Positions 20,535-33,385 of a stretch of DNA of 64,000 bases are shown here, piece after piece. Below the pieces are notes generated by a model, which had not been told where the DNA came from, ran no database searches, and saw only the letters and a list, made by a program, of their open reading frames with translations. This stretch comes from Beroe forskalii (taxonomy: Eukaryota > Ctenophora > Nuda > Beroida > Beroidae): contig WFMF01000117.1 in NCBI GenBank assembly GCA_011033025.1, positions 248,001 through 312,000 on the forward strand, written 5' to 3'. Position 1 is the first letter of the stretch. Each line of letters begins with the position of its first letter. Position numbers and translations under genes: made by a program.

Positions 20535-22258
20535 TGAGTAATTTTCGAGATACCTATCAGGTCAAATGGTTCAAAAATGGCAAAAAGTCGATTTTGAGCA
20601 TGTACCAACCAACAGAAATTTTTGTGCAGGGATGTTCATTTCATCATTGTCTTTCAGAAACCGTAAAGAAAATTGGGGGTCTATGTGCTTATTTTCGAGA
20701 TATAAGGTCAAACGCAAGGAAATACCGAAGAAAATGGTTCAAAAATGGTTCAAAAATGGCAAAAAGTCGATTTTGAGGATGTTCCCACCAACAGATTTTC
20801 CTGAAATTTTGCAGGGATGTTCATTTCATCATTGTCTTTCAGAAACCACAAAGAAAATGGGGGTCTATGTGCTAATTTTCGAGATATAAGGTCAAACGCA
20901 AGGAAATACCGACGAAAATGGTTCAAAAATGGCAAAAAGTCGATTTTGAGGGTGTTCCCATACGAAATTTTGCAGGGATGTTCATTTCATCATTGTCTTC
21001 CAGAAACCATAAAGAAAATTGGGGGTCTATGTGCTAATTTTCGAAATATAAGGTCAAACGCAAGGAAATACCGACGAAAATGGTTCAAAAATGGCAAAAA
21101 GTCGATCTTGAGGGTGTTCCCACCAACAGATGTTCCTGAAATTTTTCAGGGATGTTCATTTCATCATTGTCTATCAGAAACCATAAAGAAAATTGGGGTC
21201 TATGTGCTAACTTTCGAGATATAAGGTCAAACGCAAGGAAATACCGACGAAAATGGTTCAAAAATGGCAAAAAGTCGATTTTGAGGGTGTTCCCACCAAC
21301 AGATTTTCCTGAAATTTTGCAGGGATGTTCATTTCATCATTGTCTTTCAGAAACCACAAAGAAAATGGGGGTCTATGTGCTAATTTTCGAGATATAAGGC
21401 CAAACAGAAGGAAATACCGACGAAAATGGTTCAAAAATGGCAAAAAGTCGATTTTGAGGGTGTTCCCACCAACAGATTTTCCTGAAATTTTGCAGGGATG
21501 TTCATTTCATCATTGTCTTTCAGAAACCGTAAAGAAAATTGGGGGTCTATGTGCTTATTTTCGAGATATAAGGTCAAACGCAAGGAAATACCGACGAAAA
21601 TGGTTCAAAAATGGCAAAAAGTCGATTTTGAGGATGTTCCCACCAACAGATTTTCCTGAACTTTTGCAGGGATGTTCATTTCATCATTGTCTTTCAGAAA
21701 CCACAAAGAAATTGGGGGGTCTATGTGCTAATTTTCGAGATATAAGGTCAAACGCAAGGAAATACCGACGAAAATGGTTCAAAAATGGCAAAATGTCGAT
21801 TTTGAGGGTGTTCCCACCAACAGATTTTCCTGAAATTTTGCAGGGATTTTCATTTCATCATTGTCTTTCAGAAACCATAAAGAAAATTGGGGGTCTATGT
21901 GCTTATTTTCGAGATATAAGGTCAAACGCAAGGAAATACCGACGAAAACTGTTCAAAAATGGCAAAAAGTCGATTTTGAGGATGTTCCCACCAACAGATT
22001 TTCCTGAAATTTTGCAGGGATGTTCATTTCATCATTGTCTTTCAGAAACCACAAAGAAATTTGGGGGTCTCTGTGCTAATTTTCGAGATATAAGGTCAAA
22101 CGCAAGGAAATACCGACGAAAATGGTTCAAAAATGGCAAAATGTCGATTTTGAGGGTGTTCCCACCAACAGATTTTCCTGAAATTTTGCAGGGATTTTCA
22201 TTTCATCATTGTCTTTCAGAAACCATAAAGAAAATTGGGGGTCTATGTGCTAAGATAT
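20535..22258 (+). repeat. satellite array, monomer about 173-174 bp, forward
   Basis: About ten head-to-tail monomers, each containing CCTGAAATTTTGCAGGGATG and TTTCGAGATATAAGGTC. The step is 173-174 bp. Neighbouring monomers differ at only a few positions. Where the step is 174 (58 codons) the array stays open in one frame, giving a false 311-residue protein. Monomer size is near nucleosomal, as in many centromeric satellites; that role is only a possibility. Confidence 0.9.
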
Positions 22259-22904
22259 AAGGTCACATGCAATATACAAGCTCAAAATCGAATTTTGTGT
22301 AATATTTGAACCATTTTTGTGGATATTTCCTTATTATTATTACGCTTGACCATACTTTTTTCTTCTTTTAAGCCGCAAACTAGCAGAAAAACTCAAATAT
22401 TGTACTTCCACTGCATTAAAGTTATAAAATTCAGTGTATATTGATTGGTATATTGTATATCTTGTATAATATGTATGTGGCACCTTGTATATAAGTATAT
22501 AATTATCTTGGAGGGTCATGATAGTTGATGGGGCTGTCAAACTCTTGGTAATGAGGTTGTCTAGCTGCGTTTTCTTACCTCATCACCCTAAGGGCTATTA
22601 CCTTATCCTGTTAGCGTGATAGTTTATCCTAAAGATGGCCAATATTGAGTTATAATCTTTCACTAATTGGTTTAGTCAAGAGAGTGACATGACCGTGATA
22701 GGAAACGTATGCTCGTGTGGCTAGCTTAAACTTTATGGGGAACAACTTCAGCCGTCTCATGGTAGCCTTTCTCCTGAGTTTCTCAGTATCAATTGACCTT
22801 GGGTGATATCGATCAGAGTATATTTTGTATATTAGTAGGTGTATTGGTAAGCTATGATGAAGACTGTATATTTTGAACCATTATCTATATGCTATAGTTT
22901 CATG
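22259..22904. repeat. orientation switch and spacer between satellite arrays
   Basis: About 22285-22350 is a diverged monomer in reverse orientation (AAAATCGAATTTTGTG, then GAACCATTTTTGTGGATATT), so the satellite turns around right after the forward array. The remaining 550 bp is AT-rich and unique, with no gene seen. Confidence 0.6.
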
Positions 22905-24612
22905 CATATTCCTTGCGTTTCGTGAAATTTCCTTTGCGTTTGACCTTATACCTCGAAAATAAGCACATAGACCCCCAATTTTCTTTATGGTTTCTGAAAG
23001 ACAATGATGAAATGAACATCCCTGCGAAATTTCAGGAAAATCTGTTGGTGGGAACACCCTCAAAATCGACTTTTTTGCCATTTTGAACCATTTTCGTCGG
23101 TATTTCCTTGCGTTTGACCTTATATCTCGAAAATTAGCACACCCCAATTTCTTTTTATGGTTTCTTGAAAGACAATGATGAAATGAACATCCCACGGGAA
23201 AATCTGTTGGTGGGAACATCCCAAAATCGACTTTTTGCCATTTTGAACCATTTTCTCTGGCGGTATTCTTCCTTGCGTTTGACCATTTCGAAAATTAAAA
23301 TATAGACCCCAATTTTATGGTTTCTTAAAGATGAGAAAATCGAACATCCCGTAAAATTTCAGGTCTGTTGGTGGGAACACCCTCAAAATGGACTTTTTGC
23401 CATTTTTGAACCATTTTCGTCGGCCTTTATATCTTTATCTCGAAAATTAGCACATAGACCCCCAATTTTCTTTATGGTTTCTGAAAGACAATGATGAAAT
23501 GAACATCCCTGCAAAAATTTCAGAAAATCTGTTGGTGGGAACACCCTCAAAATGGACTTTTGCCATTTTGAAACCATTTTCGTCGGTATTTCCTTGCGTT
23601 TGGATATATCTCGAAAATTAGCATATAGACCCCCAATTTTTCTTTATGGTTTCTGAAAGACAATGATGAAATGAACATCCCTGCAAAATTTCAAGGGAAA
23701 ATCTGTTGGTGGGAACATCCTCAAAAATCCTTTTGCTTATTTTTGAACCATTTTCGGTATTTCCTTGCGTTTGACCTTATATCTCGAAAATTAGCACATA
23801 GACCCCCAATTTTCTTTATATGGTTTCTGAAAGACAATGATGAAATGAACATCCCCTGCAAATTTCAGGAAAATCTGTTGTGGAACTTGCCCTCAAGATG
23901 GACTTTTTGTTATTTTTGGAACCATTTTCGTCGTTATTTCCTTGCAAGTTTTTATATCTGAAAATTAGCACATAGACCCCCAATTTTTCTTTATGGTTTC
24001 TGAAAGACAACAGATGAAATGAACATCCTGCAAAATTTCAGGAAAATCTAATTTGGGTAGAACACCTCAAAATGGACTTTGCCATTTTTGAACCATTTTC
24101 GTCGGTATTTCCGTTTATTTTTATATCTCGAAATTAGCACATAGACCCCCAATTTTTCTTTATGGTTTCTGAAAGACAATGATGAAATGAACATGCCTGC
24201 AAAATTTCAGGAAAATCTGTTGGTGGGGAACACCCTCAAAATCGACTTTTTGCCATTTTTTGAACCATTTTCGTCGGTATTTCCTTGCGTTTTGACCTAT
24301 ATCTCCAGTACCAGCACATAGAGACCCCAATTTTCTTTTGGTTTCTGAAAGACAATGATGAATGAACATCCCTGCAAAATTTCAGGAAAATCTGTTGGTG
24401 GGAACACCCTCAAAATGGACTTTTGCCATTTTTGAACCATTTTCGTCGGTATTTCCTTGCGTTTGGCCTCTTATATCTCGAAAATTAGCACATAATTTGT
24501 TTTTTTATGGTTTCTGAAAGACAATGATGAAATGAACATCCCTGCAAAATTTCAGGAAAATCTGTTGGTGGGAACATCCTCAAAATCGACTTTTTGTCAT
24601 TTTTGAACCATG
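22905..24612 (-). repeat. satellite array, about 173 bp, reverse
   Basis: About ten monomers of the same satellite in the opposite orientation. They vary far more in length and homopolymer runs than the forward array, either older or poorly basecalled. The array ends abruptly at about 24612, where the 52-bp satellite begins. Confidence 0.9.
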
Positions 24613-26341
24613 GTTCACTTGGTTCACGAAAGTCCAACTCAAAAAGAGCTGGTGCTCACGAGCAGCAAGCATTATCAAACGGGGTACAAGGAGCCGGTGC
24701 TCACAGATTCACAAGCAATTAGCCAAATCAAATGGAGTAGATAGAGCCGGGCCCAAAGAGTCACAATCAGCAAGCATTATCAAATGGGGCAGATGATAGA
24801 ACCGGGCCCACAGGCCAAGTCACCTACACAGCAATAGCATAATCAAATGGAGTAGATAGAGCCGGGCACACAGAGTCTCCTGCAGCAAGTATAATCAAAT
24901 GGAGTAGACAGGAATGGGCCCACAGGCCAGAGTCACCTGCAGCAAGCATAATCAAATGGATTAGATAGAGCCGGGCACTTTAGAGTCTCCTGCAGCAAAC
25001 ATTATCAAAATGGAGTAGATAGAGGCCGGGCCCCTGAGTAACCTGCAGCAAGCATAATCAAATGGGGGGTAGATACTAGATGGGGAGCCGGGCACACAGA
25101 GCCTGCAACAAGCAAAAATCAAATGGGTAGACAGAGCTGGGCTCACAGAGTCTCCTGCAGCAAGCACATAATTAAATGCTCAAATGGTGTAGATAGAGCC
25201 GGGCACACAGGAGTCCTGCAGCAAGCATAATCAAATGGAGTAAATAGAGGCTGGGTCCGAAGAGTCACAAGCAGCAAGCATAATTAAAATGGACTAGACA
25301 GAGTCGGGCACAGATTCTCCTGCAGCATTAAGCATAAATGGGGTTCATAGAGTCAGGCACACAGAGTCACCTACAGCAAGCATAATCAAATGGAGTAAAA
25401 ATAGAGCTGGGTCCGAAGAGTCACAAGCAGCAAGCATGATAAAATGGAGTAGACAGAGCCGGGCCCACAGAGTCTCCTCCAGCAAGCATAATTAAATGGA
25501 GTAGATAGAGCCGGGCACACAGAGTGACCTGCAGCAAGCATAATCAAATGTGAAATGGGGTTCATAGAGCCGGGCACACAGAGTTTCCTGCAGCAAGCAT
25601 AATCAAATGGAGTAGACAGAGCCGGGCCCACAGAGTAACCTGCAGCAAGCATAATCAAATGGAGTAGATAGAGCCGGGCCCACAGAGTAACCTGCAGCAA
25701 GCATAATCAAATGGGGTTCATAGAGCCGGGCACACAGAGTTTCCTGCAGCAAGCATAATCAAATGGAGTAGATAGAGTCGGGCACACAGAGTCTCCTGCA
25801 GCAAGCATAATTAAATGGAGTAGATAGAGCCGGGCACACAGAGTGTCCTGCAGCAAGCATAATCAAATGGGGTTCATAGAGCCGGGCACACAGAGTTTCC
25901 TGCAGCAAGCATAATCAAATGGAGTAAATAGAGCTGGGTCCGAAGAGTCACAAGCAGCAAAAGCATGAGTAAAATGGGAGTAGACAGAGCCGGGCCCACA
26001 GGTCTCCTGCAGCAAGCATAATTAAATGGAGTAGATGAGCCGGGCACACAGAGTGTCCTGCAGCAAGCATGTTAATCAAATGGGGTTCATAGGCAGACAC
26101 ACAAGTTTCCTGCAGCAAGCATAATCAAATGGAGTAAATAGAGCCGGGCCCACAGAGTCACAAGCAGCAAGCATGATAAAAATGGAGTAAGACAGAACCG
26201 GGCCCACAGAGTCTCCTGCAGCAACATAATTAAATGGAGTAGATAGAGGCCGGGCACACAGAGTGTCCTGCAGCAAACATAATCAAATGTGAAATGGGGT
26301 TCATAGGGCACACAGAGTTTCCTGCATGAGTTTCCTGCATG
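24613..26341. repeat. 52-bp satellite array, part 1
   Basis: Monomer includes TGCAGCAAGCATAATCAAAT and AGAGCCGGGCACACAGAGT. Clean stretches step by exactly 52 bp (25641, 25693, 25745). Two variants alternate (GGAGTAGATAG and GGGGTTCATAG), suggesting higher-order mixing. No spacer diversity, so it is not CRISPR-like. Confidence 0.9.
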
Positions 26342-26660
26342 CTACATTACATTTTTTCAGGGGGGGGCCTTTAAGAAAACTACAGGGGCCAAAATTGCTA
26401 CATATACAAATTTTCATTTTCATAGCCATAATTTTTCACTATTTTATAAAAAAGTACTAAAATCATTTTTATTCATTGATTTTACCCTGACAAAGGGTAA
26501 ATTTCAGGAAAAATTTCCGTCTTGATGAACTAAATTTCACCTCCTTTCTATGGTCAAATTTTTGAAAATCTTGAGTAGGGCCAAGGCCCCCCTAAGATTT
26601 TTCTGAAGAGAACCTTTGAAAGCTAGGGGGCCTGGCCCCCCCATAGGAAAGGCAATGTAG
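26342..26660. mobile_element. 319-bp insertion inside the 52-bp satellite
   Basis: Ends CTACATTACATTTTTTCAGG and (complement) CTACATTGCCTTTCCTATGG are imperfect inverted repeats, each followed inward by a run of seven or eight G and CC. It interrupts an otherwise continuous array. No clean target duplication is seen. Confidence 0.65.
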
Positions 26661-27464
26661 TCCCATGGTTTCCTGCAGCAAGCATAATCAAATGGAGTAA
26701 ACAAGGCTGGGTCCGAAAGTCACAAGCAGCAAAGCATAATCAAATGATTAAGACAAAGCCGGGCCTGAGTAACCTGCAGAAAGCATAATCAAGTAAAATT
26801 AAATAGAGGCCGGGCCCACAGAGTCTGAAGCAGCAAGCATAATCAAATGGGTAGATGAGGCCGGGCCCACAGGTAACCTACAGCAAGCATAATCAAATGG
26901 AGTAGATAGAGTCAGACACACTGGAGTCACCTGCAGGAAGCATAATCCAAATGGGGTAGATAGAGCTTGGGACAAAAGGGCACTTGCAGCAAGATAATCC
27001 AAAAAAGGGGGAAAAGGCCGGGCCCAGAGTTCCCGCAGCAAGCATTAAAAACAAAAGGGGTAGGAGGCCGGGGCCCCCAGATTCTCCCCTGCAGTTAACA
27101 AAACCCAAAAGGGGTAGATAGAGCCCCGGGCCCCCAGAGTCTCCCTGCAGAAAACATAATTAAATGGGGTGAATAGAGCCGGGCACACAGAGTCACCGGC
27201 CAAACATAATCAAATGGAGTAGATAGACCGGGGAAGGGAACCTAAGCATAATCAAATGGAGTAGATAGAGCCGGGGCCCCCGGGGTAACCTGCAGCAAGC
27301 ATAATCAAAAAGGGGGGCATGGGGCCGGGGAAAAAGGTTTCCCCGCAGGAAAATAACCCAAAAGGAGTAAATAGAGCTGGGTCCGAAGAATTTAAAAGAA
27401 AATAATCAAATGGATTAGACAGAGCCGGGCCCCCGGTAACCTGCAGCAAGCATAATCAAATGGA
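26661..27464. repeat. 52-bp satellite array, part 2, running into gap 2
   Basis: Same monomer, increasingly corrupted from about 26940 (for example AAAAGGGGGAAAAGG where AAATGGAGTAGATAG is expected). The array's true right edge is not in the assembly. Confidence 0.85.
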
Positions 27465-27564
27465 NNNNNNNNNNNNNNNNNNNNNNNNNNNNNNNNNNNN
27501 NNNNNNNNNNNNNNNNNNNNNNNNNNNNNNNNNNNNNNNNNNNNNNNNNNNNNNNNNNNNNNNN
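27465..27564. other. assembly gap (100 N)
   Basis: Exactly 100 N, placed between the 52-bp satellite and the intron before the exon at 27666. Confidence 0.99.
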
Positions 27565-27665
27565 TTTTCACCAGGTTATATAATGACTGAGGTTGATTTA
27601 GAAAACTCTTGTATTACAAATAATATTATCTGTATCATTACATTGAAATGGAAATTTTCTTTCAG

Positions 27666-28373
27666 ATCAAAGCTCAAATACGTGATGGAGATCAGGCATC
27701 TATTACACTTCATATTGAAGATATGGTCATTGTGTTTAAGTTGCAGCTCATTGCAAGTGAACCAGAGGCTGAGGGAGCTGGACCTAGCACCAGCACTGCT
27801 GTTGAAAGTAACGAAATTCACAAAAAGTTTGTACAATATATTCGCAAAGGGACCAATAATCAAACATCACTTCTTGCAAAAGGTAAATCAGACATCCCAT
27901 TGAGTAGTGACCTGAAAAAGTTTCTTAAAGACATGGTGATTAAGAAGCTGAAATCCGAGATGGGTATGGTCAAGTCAGACTCAGATCAGGCATCTCTCCC
28001 AACATATGCTAAAAGACGCAGCTCCACCCTGGAGAACTATCGAAATGTTGCCAAAAGGGCCAAAATGAATCTTGCCCAGTGCCACTTAGACCAGGATCCC
28101 ATTGCTGCCAAGCTTTCTAATGACTGCGAGAGAGAGAACAAGATTATGAAAAGTAAAATAGCTGGTTTGAAGGAAAGAATGCGAAAGACAAGGCTTCAGA
28201 AGAAAAGGAGGAGGTCGGCTCTGCCATGTGGGTGGACCAATTCCTCTAAGCTGTTACATGCTGATAGCACCACCTGCCAGACGACGTGTGACTCAGTTCA
28301 GTTGGCAGTTCACTCAGTCCCCGGCCCATCCAGTTCCAGCTATGCTGGTATGAAGAAGGGGTTCTTGTTGTGA
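27666..28373 (+). CDS. last exon of an unidentified gene, basic coiled-coil C-terminus
   Basis: Preceded by the acceptor TTTTCTTTCAG (ending 27665) and closed by TGA at 28371, with AATAAA at 28381. This is the layout of a terminal exon, entered in phase 0, of about 235 codons. It opens with a hydrophobic/charged block (ITLHIEDMVIVFKLQLIASE), then a Ser/Thr/Pro linker (GAGPSTSTAVES), a helical segment (IHKKFVQYIRKG; LSSDLKKFLKDMVIKKLKSE), and a Lys/Arg-rich helix (ENKIMKSKIAGLKERMRKTR, then KKRRR) that could be a coiled coil or nuclear signal. I recognise no family. Upstream exons lie beyond the gap. An in-frame ATG in the intron (27648) probably is not the start. Confidence 0.6.
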   Translation: MKAQIRDGDQASITLHIEDMVIVFKLQLIASEPEAEGAGPSTSTAVESNEIHKKFVQYIRKGTNNQTSLLAKGKSDIPLSSDLKKFLKDMVIKKLKSEMGMVKSDSDQASLPTYAKRRSSTLENYRNVAKRAKMNLAQCHLDQDPIAAKLSNDCERENKIMKSKIAGLKERMRKTRLQKKRRRSALPCGWTNSSKLLHADSTTCQTTCDSVQLAVHSVPGPSSSSYAGMKKGFLL

Positions 28374-28380
28374 TAATGAA

Positions 28381-28386
28381 AATAAA
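28381..28386 (+). terminator. polyadenylation signal AATAAA
   Basis: Seven bases after the stop codon of the exon at 27666-28373, followed by a GT-rich stretch (TGTATGTGACATGTATG). Confidence 0.55.
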
Positions 28387-31300
28387 TGCACTCTGTATGT
28401 GACATGTATGATCTGGCAAACTCGATCATTATTGACTAGAGAAAGGAAATTGTTTAGACAAATAAACAATCAGGAATTGTGATTGATGTGATGAAAACAA
28501 AAGACAATGTTAGCCCTGTTGTAACTTGAATTTGTCCTCTTCTAAGCTGCAATGAACTTATATGTAAATAGTGAGGTGATCTCACTATAATTATACAATG
28601 CTGCTTGGAAGGTAAATCATGAAGCCAACCATCAATTTAAATTTTTAAACCATGCCAATATAACATGATTATTGGACTAAGTATTGGTTGTATCCAGTTG
28701 TGTTGCTGTACCTACATCTCGTGTTCCTCGTGTGCTGTTGTAGTGCAGCTATTTAGATTCATGGTGACAGAGTTTCTGATGATGTTTAGAACGATTATTT
28801 TTGAACTTTTTCTGTTCTACATGAAAGACAAAGATTACAATGAATAATACTGCTAGGTTACCTGTTAGTTTGTGTAATTCAATGATCTCCAGCAGCTTAA
28901 AAGCTCAGCAGTAATAATTGATGGCTTTAAGCTATATTGTAATCTGATCAAATGCTATAGATACTTATCATAGAATATAACTAGTATATGATATATATGT
29001 AATATATACATTATGTATTCTACTGTAATTGGATTTGGGTAAAATAATTTATAGCTTAATGATAAATACTTACTATTTCTATCAATTCATACTGTAGTTT
29101 AACTGACAGTGGTCGTCGGTTCTCTATCTATTGAAAGCTAAAATTCTTTGGTTTGCAACCTTCACAGTTAGCACTGGAAGAGGGATTATAATATACAAGT
29201 TGCTACCAGTCACTAGTGTAATTTATAAAAGCTTCACGAAGAAAGTTAGTGTTATTGCCTCTCAGTTGTTCTTAAATCAATGAAAAGGGGAACACATTCA
29301 GTTGAGTTTGAATAAGTATCACTTATAAGTGCTCCATGAGACATATCGAAATTCGTTCAAAACAGGGGGTTAATTGGTGCCCAGCCGGGAAAAACTACAT
29401 GGCAATTCTGATTTTTAGTAATAAACCAGTAAAATTCCCTATTGGAATTTGACTAGGAGCGTTTATAAGGGATTTTGTTTAATGTATCATCAAAACTGAG
29501 AGTTGCATGTATACCTCATTTTAGTCGTTTCAAATCCGGAGTTATTCACCCAATTCAATGTTTTTCTACAATATGTTGAGTCTATGTGTGGCTGTATTTA
29601 CTTTTCTACCAAATATTTTCACCCATGTCATCATGATATATTCTAATTGATATAAGTATTGTTTTGTTTAGATCAAGTCTACCTTATTTTATCCTTCCCA
29701 TTCCTTGATCGGGAGTTAGTTTTAAAATTTGAAATTAAAGTTTTTTCTACAACCTCAGATCTCTTGCCCTAGTTTAGGAAGTTTTATCAAAATTGAATAT
29801 GTTTAAATGTCTTCACAAAATCATCTAGAATATAGTAGTTACGTACACTCACCCTTGTACGCACCCCTTTAATTCCTTCATACTTTTGACTTCTAGTAGT
29901 TGGTTATCGAGTAGACTTCAGTTTTGCTAGAAGAAAGTGAGATATATCATATCGAATAGTATGATTATGAATGTTAAGTCGAACTACCATATATTCATAT
30001 TACCCAAAGATGAGTGATACCAATTTAAGATTATATGTGATAACAGTTCTTGATTGAAGGAAAATATGAGTCAGATGTTTGGCTAATGGAATTTATTAAT
30101 AGGTTTCAATTAAACCGTGAACTGATCAAATACATAATAATGAATTTCCTTGATGGATTTTAAAAACATTGTGATTCCCTATCTTTGGTGATTGATTATA
30201 TTCATGAATGTAATGTGACGAGGAATGAAGATTTCATTTCTTCCTTTGGAATATGGAAATCTTCTTGAGCAAGGTGTGGAGCCTCCCTTTTAAATTTTGG
30301 GTGCGTGTGTATATTAATTATGATTATTAAGACATGTGAAATGCAGTAAGGAAGGTTGACGTCTGCCAATCAATAATTATCCAACTTATACTCAACCACC
30401 TTTTTGAATCCATCCTCTTGATTGTAAGATAATAATGGTAGAATAAAACCACGGTCAAATTTTCGAGCTGTAATTAATGATAGCAAACAGGATCATGATA
30501 CAGGTGGAGTGAGGTACCCGTTAATGATCCCACTTTCAGCTTGTTATGTTTCGAAAGTTTGTAATTCCGAAGTGCAGCTATGACAGATATGATGTATATT
30601 ATTTACCTATTAAACTACTTCGATATTGAGGCTCGTTCATGAAGAATAGGCTGACTGATGTCATCAAATTTGGGTCATTTAAAACAGTAACAATGACATC
30701 ATTCTCTATCGCCTATCCTTCCTTTACAGCCTAAAAAGAGGATTGGCATGCAACTTCGATTGAGCAAGTTGATTTATATTTTAACTTTACTTTTATCAAA
30801 ATTACGTTGTTCCAAGAGAAGGTATTAATTATTTGGTATGCCAATTTTGTAGATTTAATATTCTAAATTCTGAAACAGCTGCCATAATGTACACTGTACA
30901 TTGTACACACTAATGTACAATGTACAGGGCTGTACTGATTGAGTGCTTTGCAATGTAAAACTTTTACCATGTTCGACCATTTGTAGGTTCATTAATTGCA
31001 ATGTATATGGGATTTCGATTTGCTGTTAGTGTTGTTATAACTCTGTCGGAAGGAAGGCGTGTGCATGCCCTTGGAAATTTGGAAATTCCCTACTGCATTT
31101 AGTTAGTATTGTCAGTGAAATTTGTTGTTATAAAGTAACTATTTATAAATTGAACGTGTTGCGTTTCACTGTGATCCCTTCAGTATAAAATCCAAATCAT
31201 ACTTCAATGAAAAGAGTGCTCACATCGTCGTGATCCTCCTGGATGATATTACTCAAAGCATCCAAGATGTTAGATATATCTTGATGAAGTACAGTGCCCG

Positions 31301-32149
31301 ACAGCGGTACTCTAATTTTCGTTTAGCCGGATTCCTTCGTTCTATCTGGTATCTGAAAAGTACTGAGGAAGATATTGGGTATATTATCTAAGTATATATA
31401 TTATACCCTCATAATATATCTAAATGCATCTAAATACTCCAAGTTATTATAGCAACGTAGTGCTATGCACATAAACATTAAGGTCTACATTCCACGGAGG
31501 ACATATAAAGTTTATATTTATATTATGACATGTACAGCAAATCTACGTTGTGTTTGTCTGTGTTCTGAGCATGTTGTAGTATGTAATTTATATGATAATT
31601 TCTTATTTCGGTGCTGTTCCGCCGAGATTCCTAACATAACTGATCTGTTGCAGGTAGATTTTATGTCTGGGAGTCGAGGTAGAAGCTGGACATGATTTGT
31701 GAGTAACGATGCTTAGTGAAGCGACCAGCCTGACCAGTTACTCTCTGTAGCTGAGTACATGGTCGGGTAGAATATATGCCTGTAGAGAATTAACTATTAA
31801 TTATTGACTATTCAAATATCGGTGCAGAGTTAATCGGGTCTAAATTATGCTATTTAGGGAAATAGAAGGCAAATTCTACTCAATATCTTCTGTTATCTCC
31901 CTATTAAAGGAGATGAATGAACAACATTTTTGTTGGTTTTGAACTATCTCCTAAACCCGTGACCTGTTCAGTTTAAAGTCGTAGCAGCTCTGTCCATTTT
32001 ACAGTCTGTTTTAAGACTGATATTGGCCCACCATTTTTTATCAACGTAATTATTAACCCATACGCCACTCCTTCCTCTCCTTTTCCATCATTTCCCATCT
32101 ATCTTTTCCTGTCGTATTATTGGTGATCAACCGATTCACTCTTATCCTA
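28387..32149. other. unique AT-rich non-coding DNA
   Basis: No defensible gene in either strand. A TGTACA-based hairpin lies at about 30888-30930 (TGTACATTGTACA facing TGTACAATGTACA). Confidence 0.45.
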
Positions 32150-32575
32150 ATTTCCCATTCCCTCTTTTCCTATTTCACCCTCTTACAAAGCCCAACCTTT
32201 TTCCCTCCACTCTGTACCCCAAAGCCCTTTACTCCCTTCCAATCCTCCATTCTTCCCCCCACTCCGCTCCCACTCTCCCACTCCTCCCTCACTGCCTCCC
32301 TCCCATTCCCTCCCACTCTCTCCGACTCTCTACTCCCTCCTACTCCCTCCCACTCCTCCCTTACTCCCTCCCACTCCATCCCACTCCCGCGCTCCCTCCC
32401 ACTCCCTCCCACTCCCTCCCATTCCTCCCCCACTCCCTCCCACTCCCTCACAACCTCCCACTTCCTCTCACTCCCTCTCACTCCCTCTCACTCTCTACTC
32501 CCTCCCACTCCCTCCCACTCTCCACTCCCTCCCACCCTCTCTCTACTCCCTCTCACTCCTCCTTCACTGCCTCCC
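32150..32575. repeat. polypyrimidine minisatellite, CACTCCCTCC unit
   Basis: Strand-asymmetric C/T tract made of a roughly 10-bp unit (CCCTCCCACT and CTCACTCCCT). It yields Pro/Ser-rich frames on one strand and Glu/Gly-rich on the other, which I do not accept as genes. Mirror-repeat tracts like this can form triplex DNA. Confidence 0.8.
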
Positions 32576-33106
32576 ATGGTTCAATGTCTCTCTGATCCTC
32601 CTCTCTCCTACGCCATTATGTAATTGCCTGACAAATGTGCTGTGTACTACACACGAACACGGTGAATATTTCCTGGGCATAGTGAACGGGCATCTGAACG
32701 TGACGTAATTATTATAATTTAGCATGGTGAATTGATGCCGTAGAAATGTCCAATCTTCTTGTGCGATTTATCTATGTGCATGTGTGTGTGGGTGTTTGTG
32801 TGAGTGTGTGTGCTAGGTAATAGGTTGGTACCCGACTCTGCACAGCACAGTTGGTAATTGGTCCTTTACTAGACGATAAATTTTACTATTGCTTACACTC
32901 GAATAATATATATAGATTCTTATGTACGGCAACCTTATATTGTGCTGCCTCAAGTTTATATATAAAACACATACCTACCCCACTATCTCAGGAACATAAC
33001 ATGGATTTCACTCACAAACAAACACTCACATTTAAACACACCTCACAGACCGCGCATAACACGCTGCCTACCGACGCGGACATCACACCAACCCATCACA
33101 TTGCTC

Positions 33107-33127
33107 ACTCACACCAAGCGACAAACG

Positions 33128-33164
<37 letters not shown>

Positions 33165-33317
33165 ACAGAACACACCAATAGAACACACAGCACACACACA
33201 CTCACACCAAGCGACGAACGAACACACACACGAACAGAACACACGAATAGAACACACAGCACACACACGAACACACACTAACACACCAAGCGACAAACGA
33301 ACACGTTCAACACACAA

Positions 33318-33383
<66 letters not shown>
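33107..33383. repeat. CA microsatellite with embedded minisatellite
   Basis: Three copies of a unit containing CACCAAGCGACAAACGAACAC and AGAACACACCAATAGAACAC, separated by pure CA runs (33129-33163, 33319-33383). Confidence 0.85.

Positions 33384-33385
<2 letters not shown>

Noticed and set aside
21325-22260. 311-residue open frame with RSNARKYRRKWFKNGKKS repeats
   Set aside because: It follows the 173-174 bp satellite monomer; monomers of 173 bp break it, and neighbouring frames open and close with monomer length.
24613-27464. CRISPR-like array
   Set aside because: The 52-bp units are contiguous, without unique spacers, and the context is eukaryotic satellite DNA.
32120-32623. Pro/Ser-rich 167-residue frame
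   Set aside because: Translation of the polypyrimidine minisatellite.
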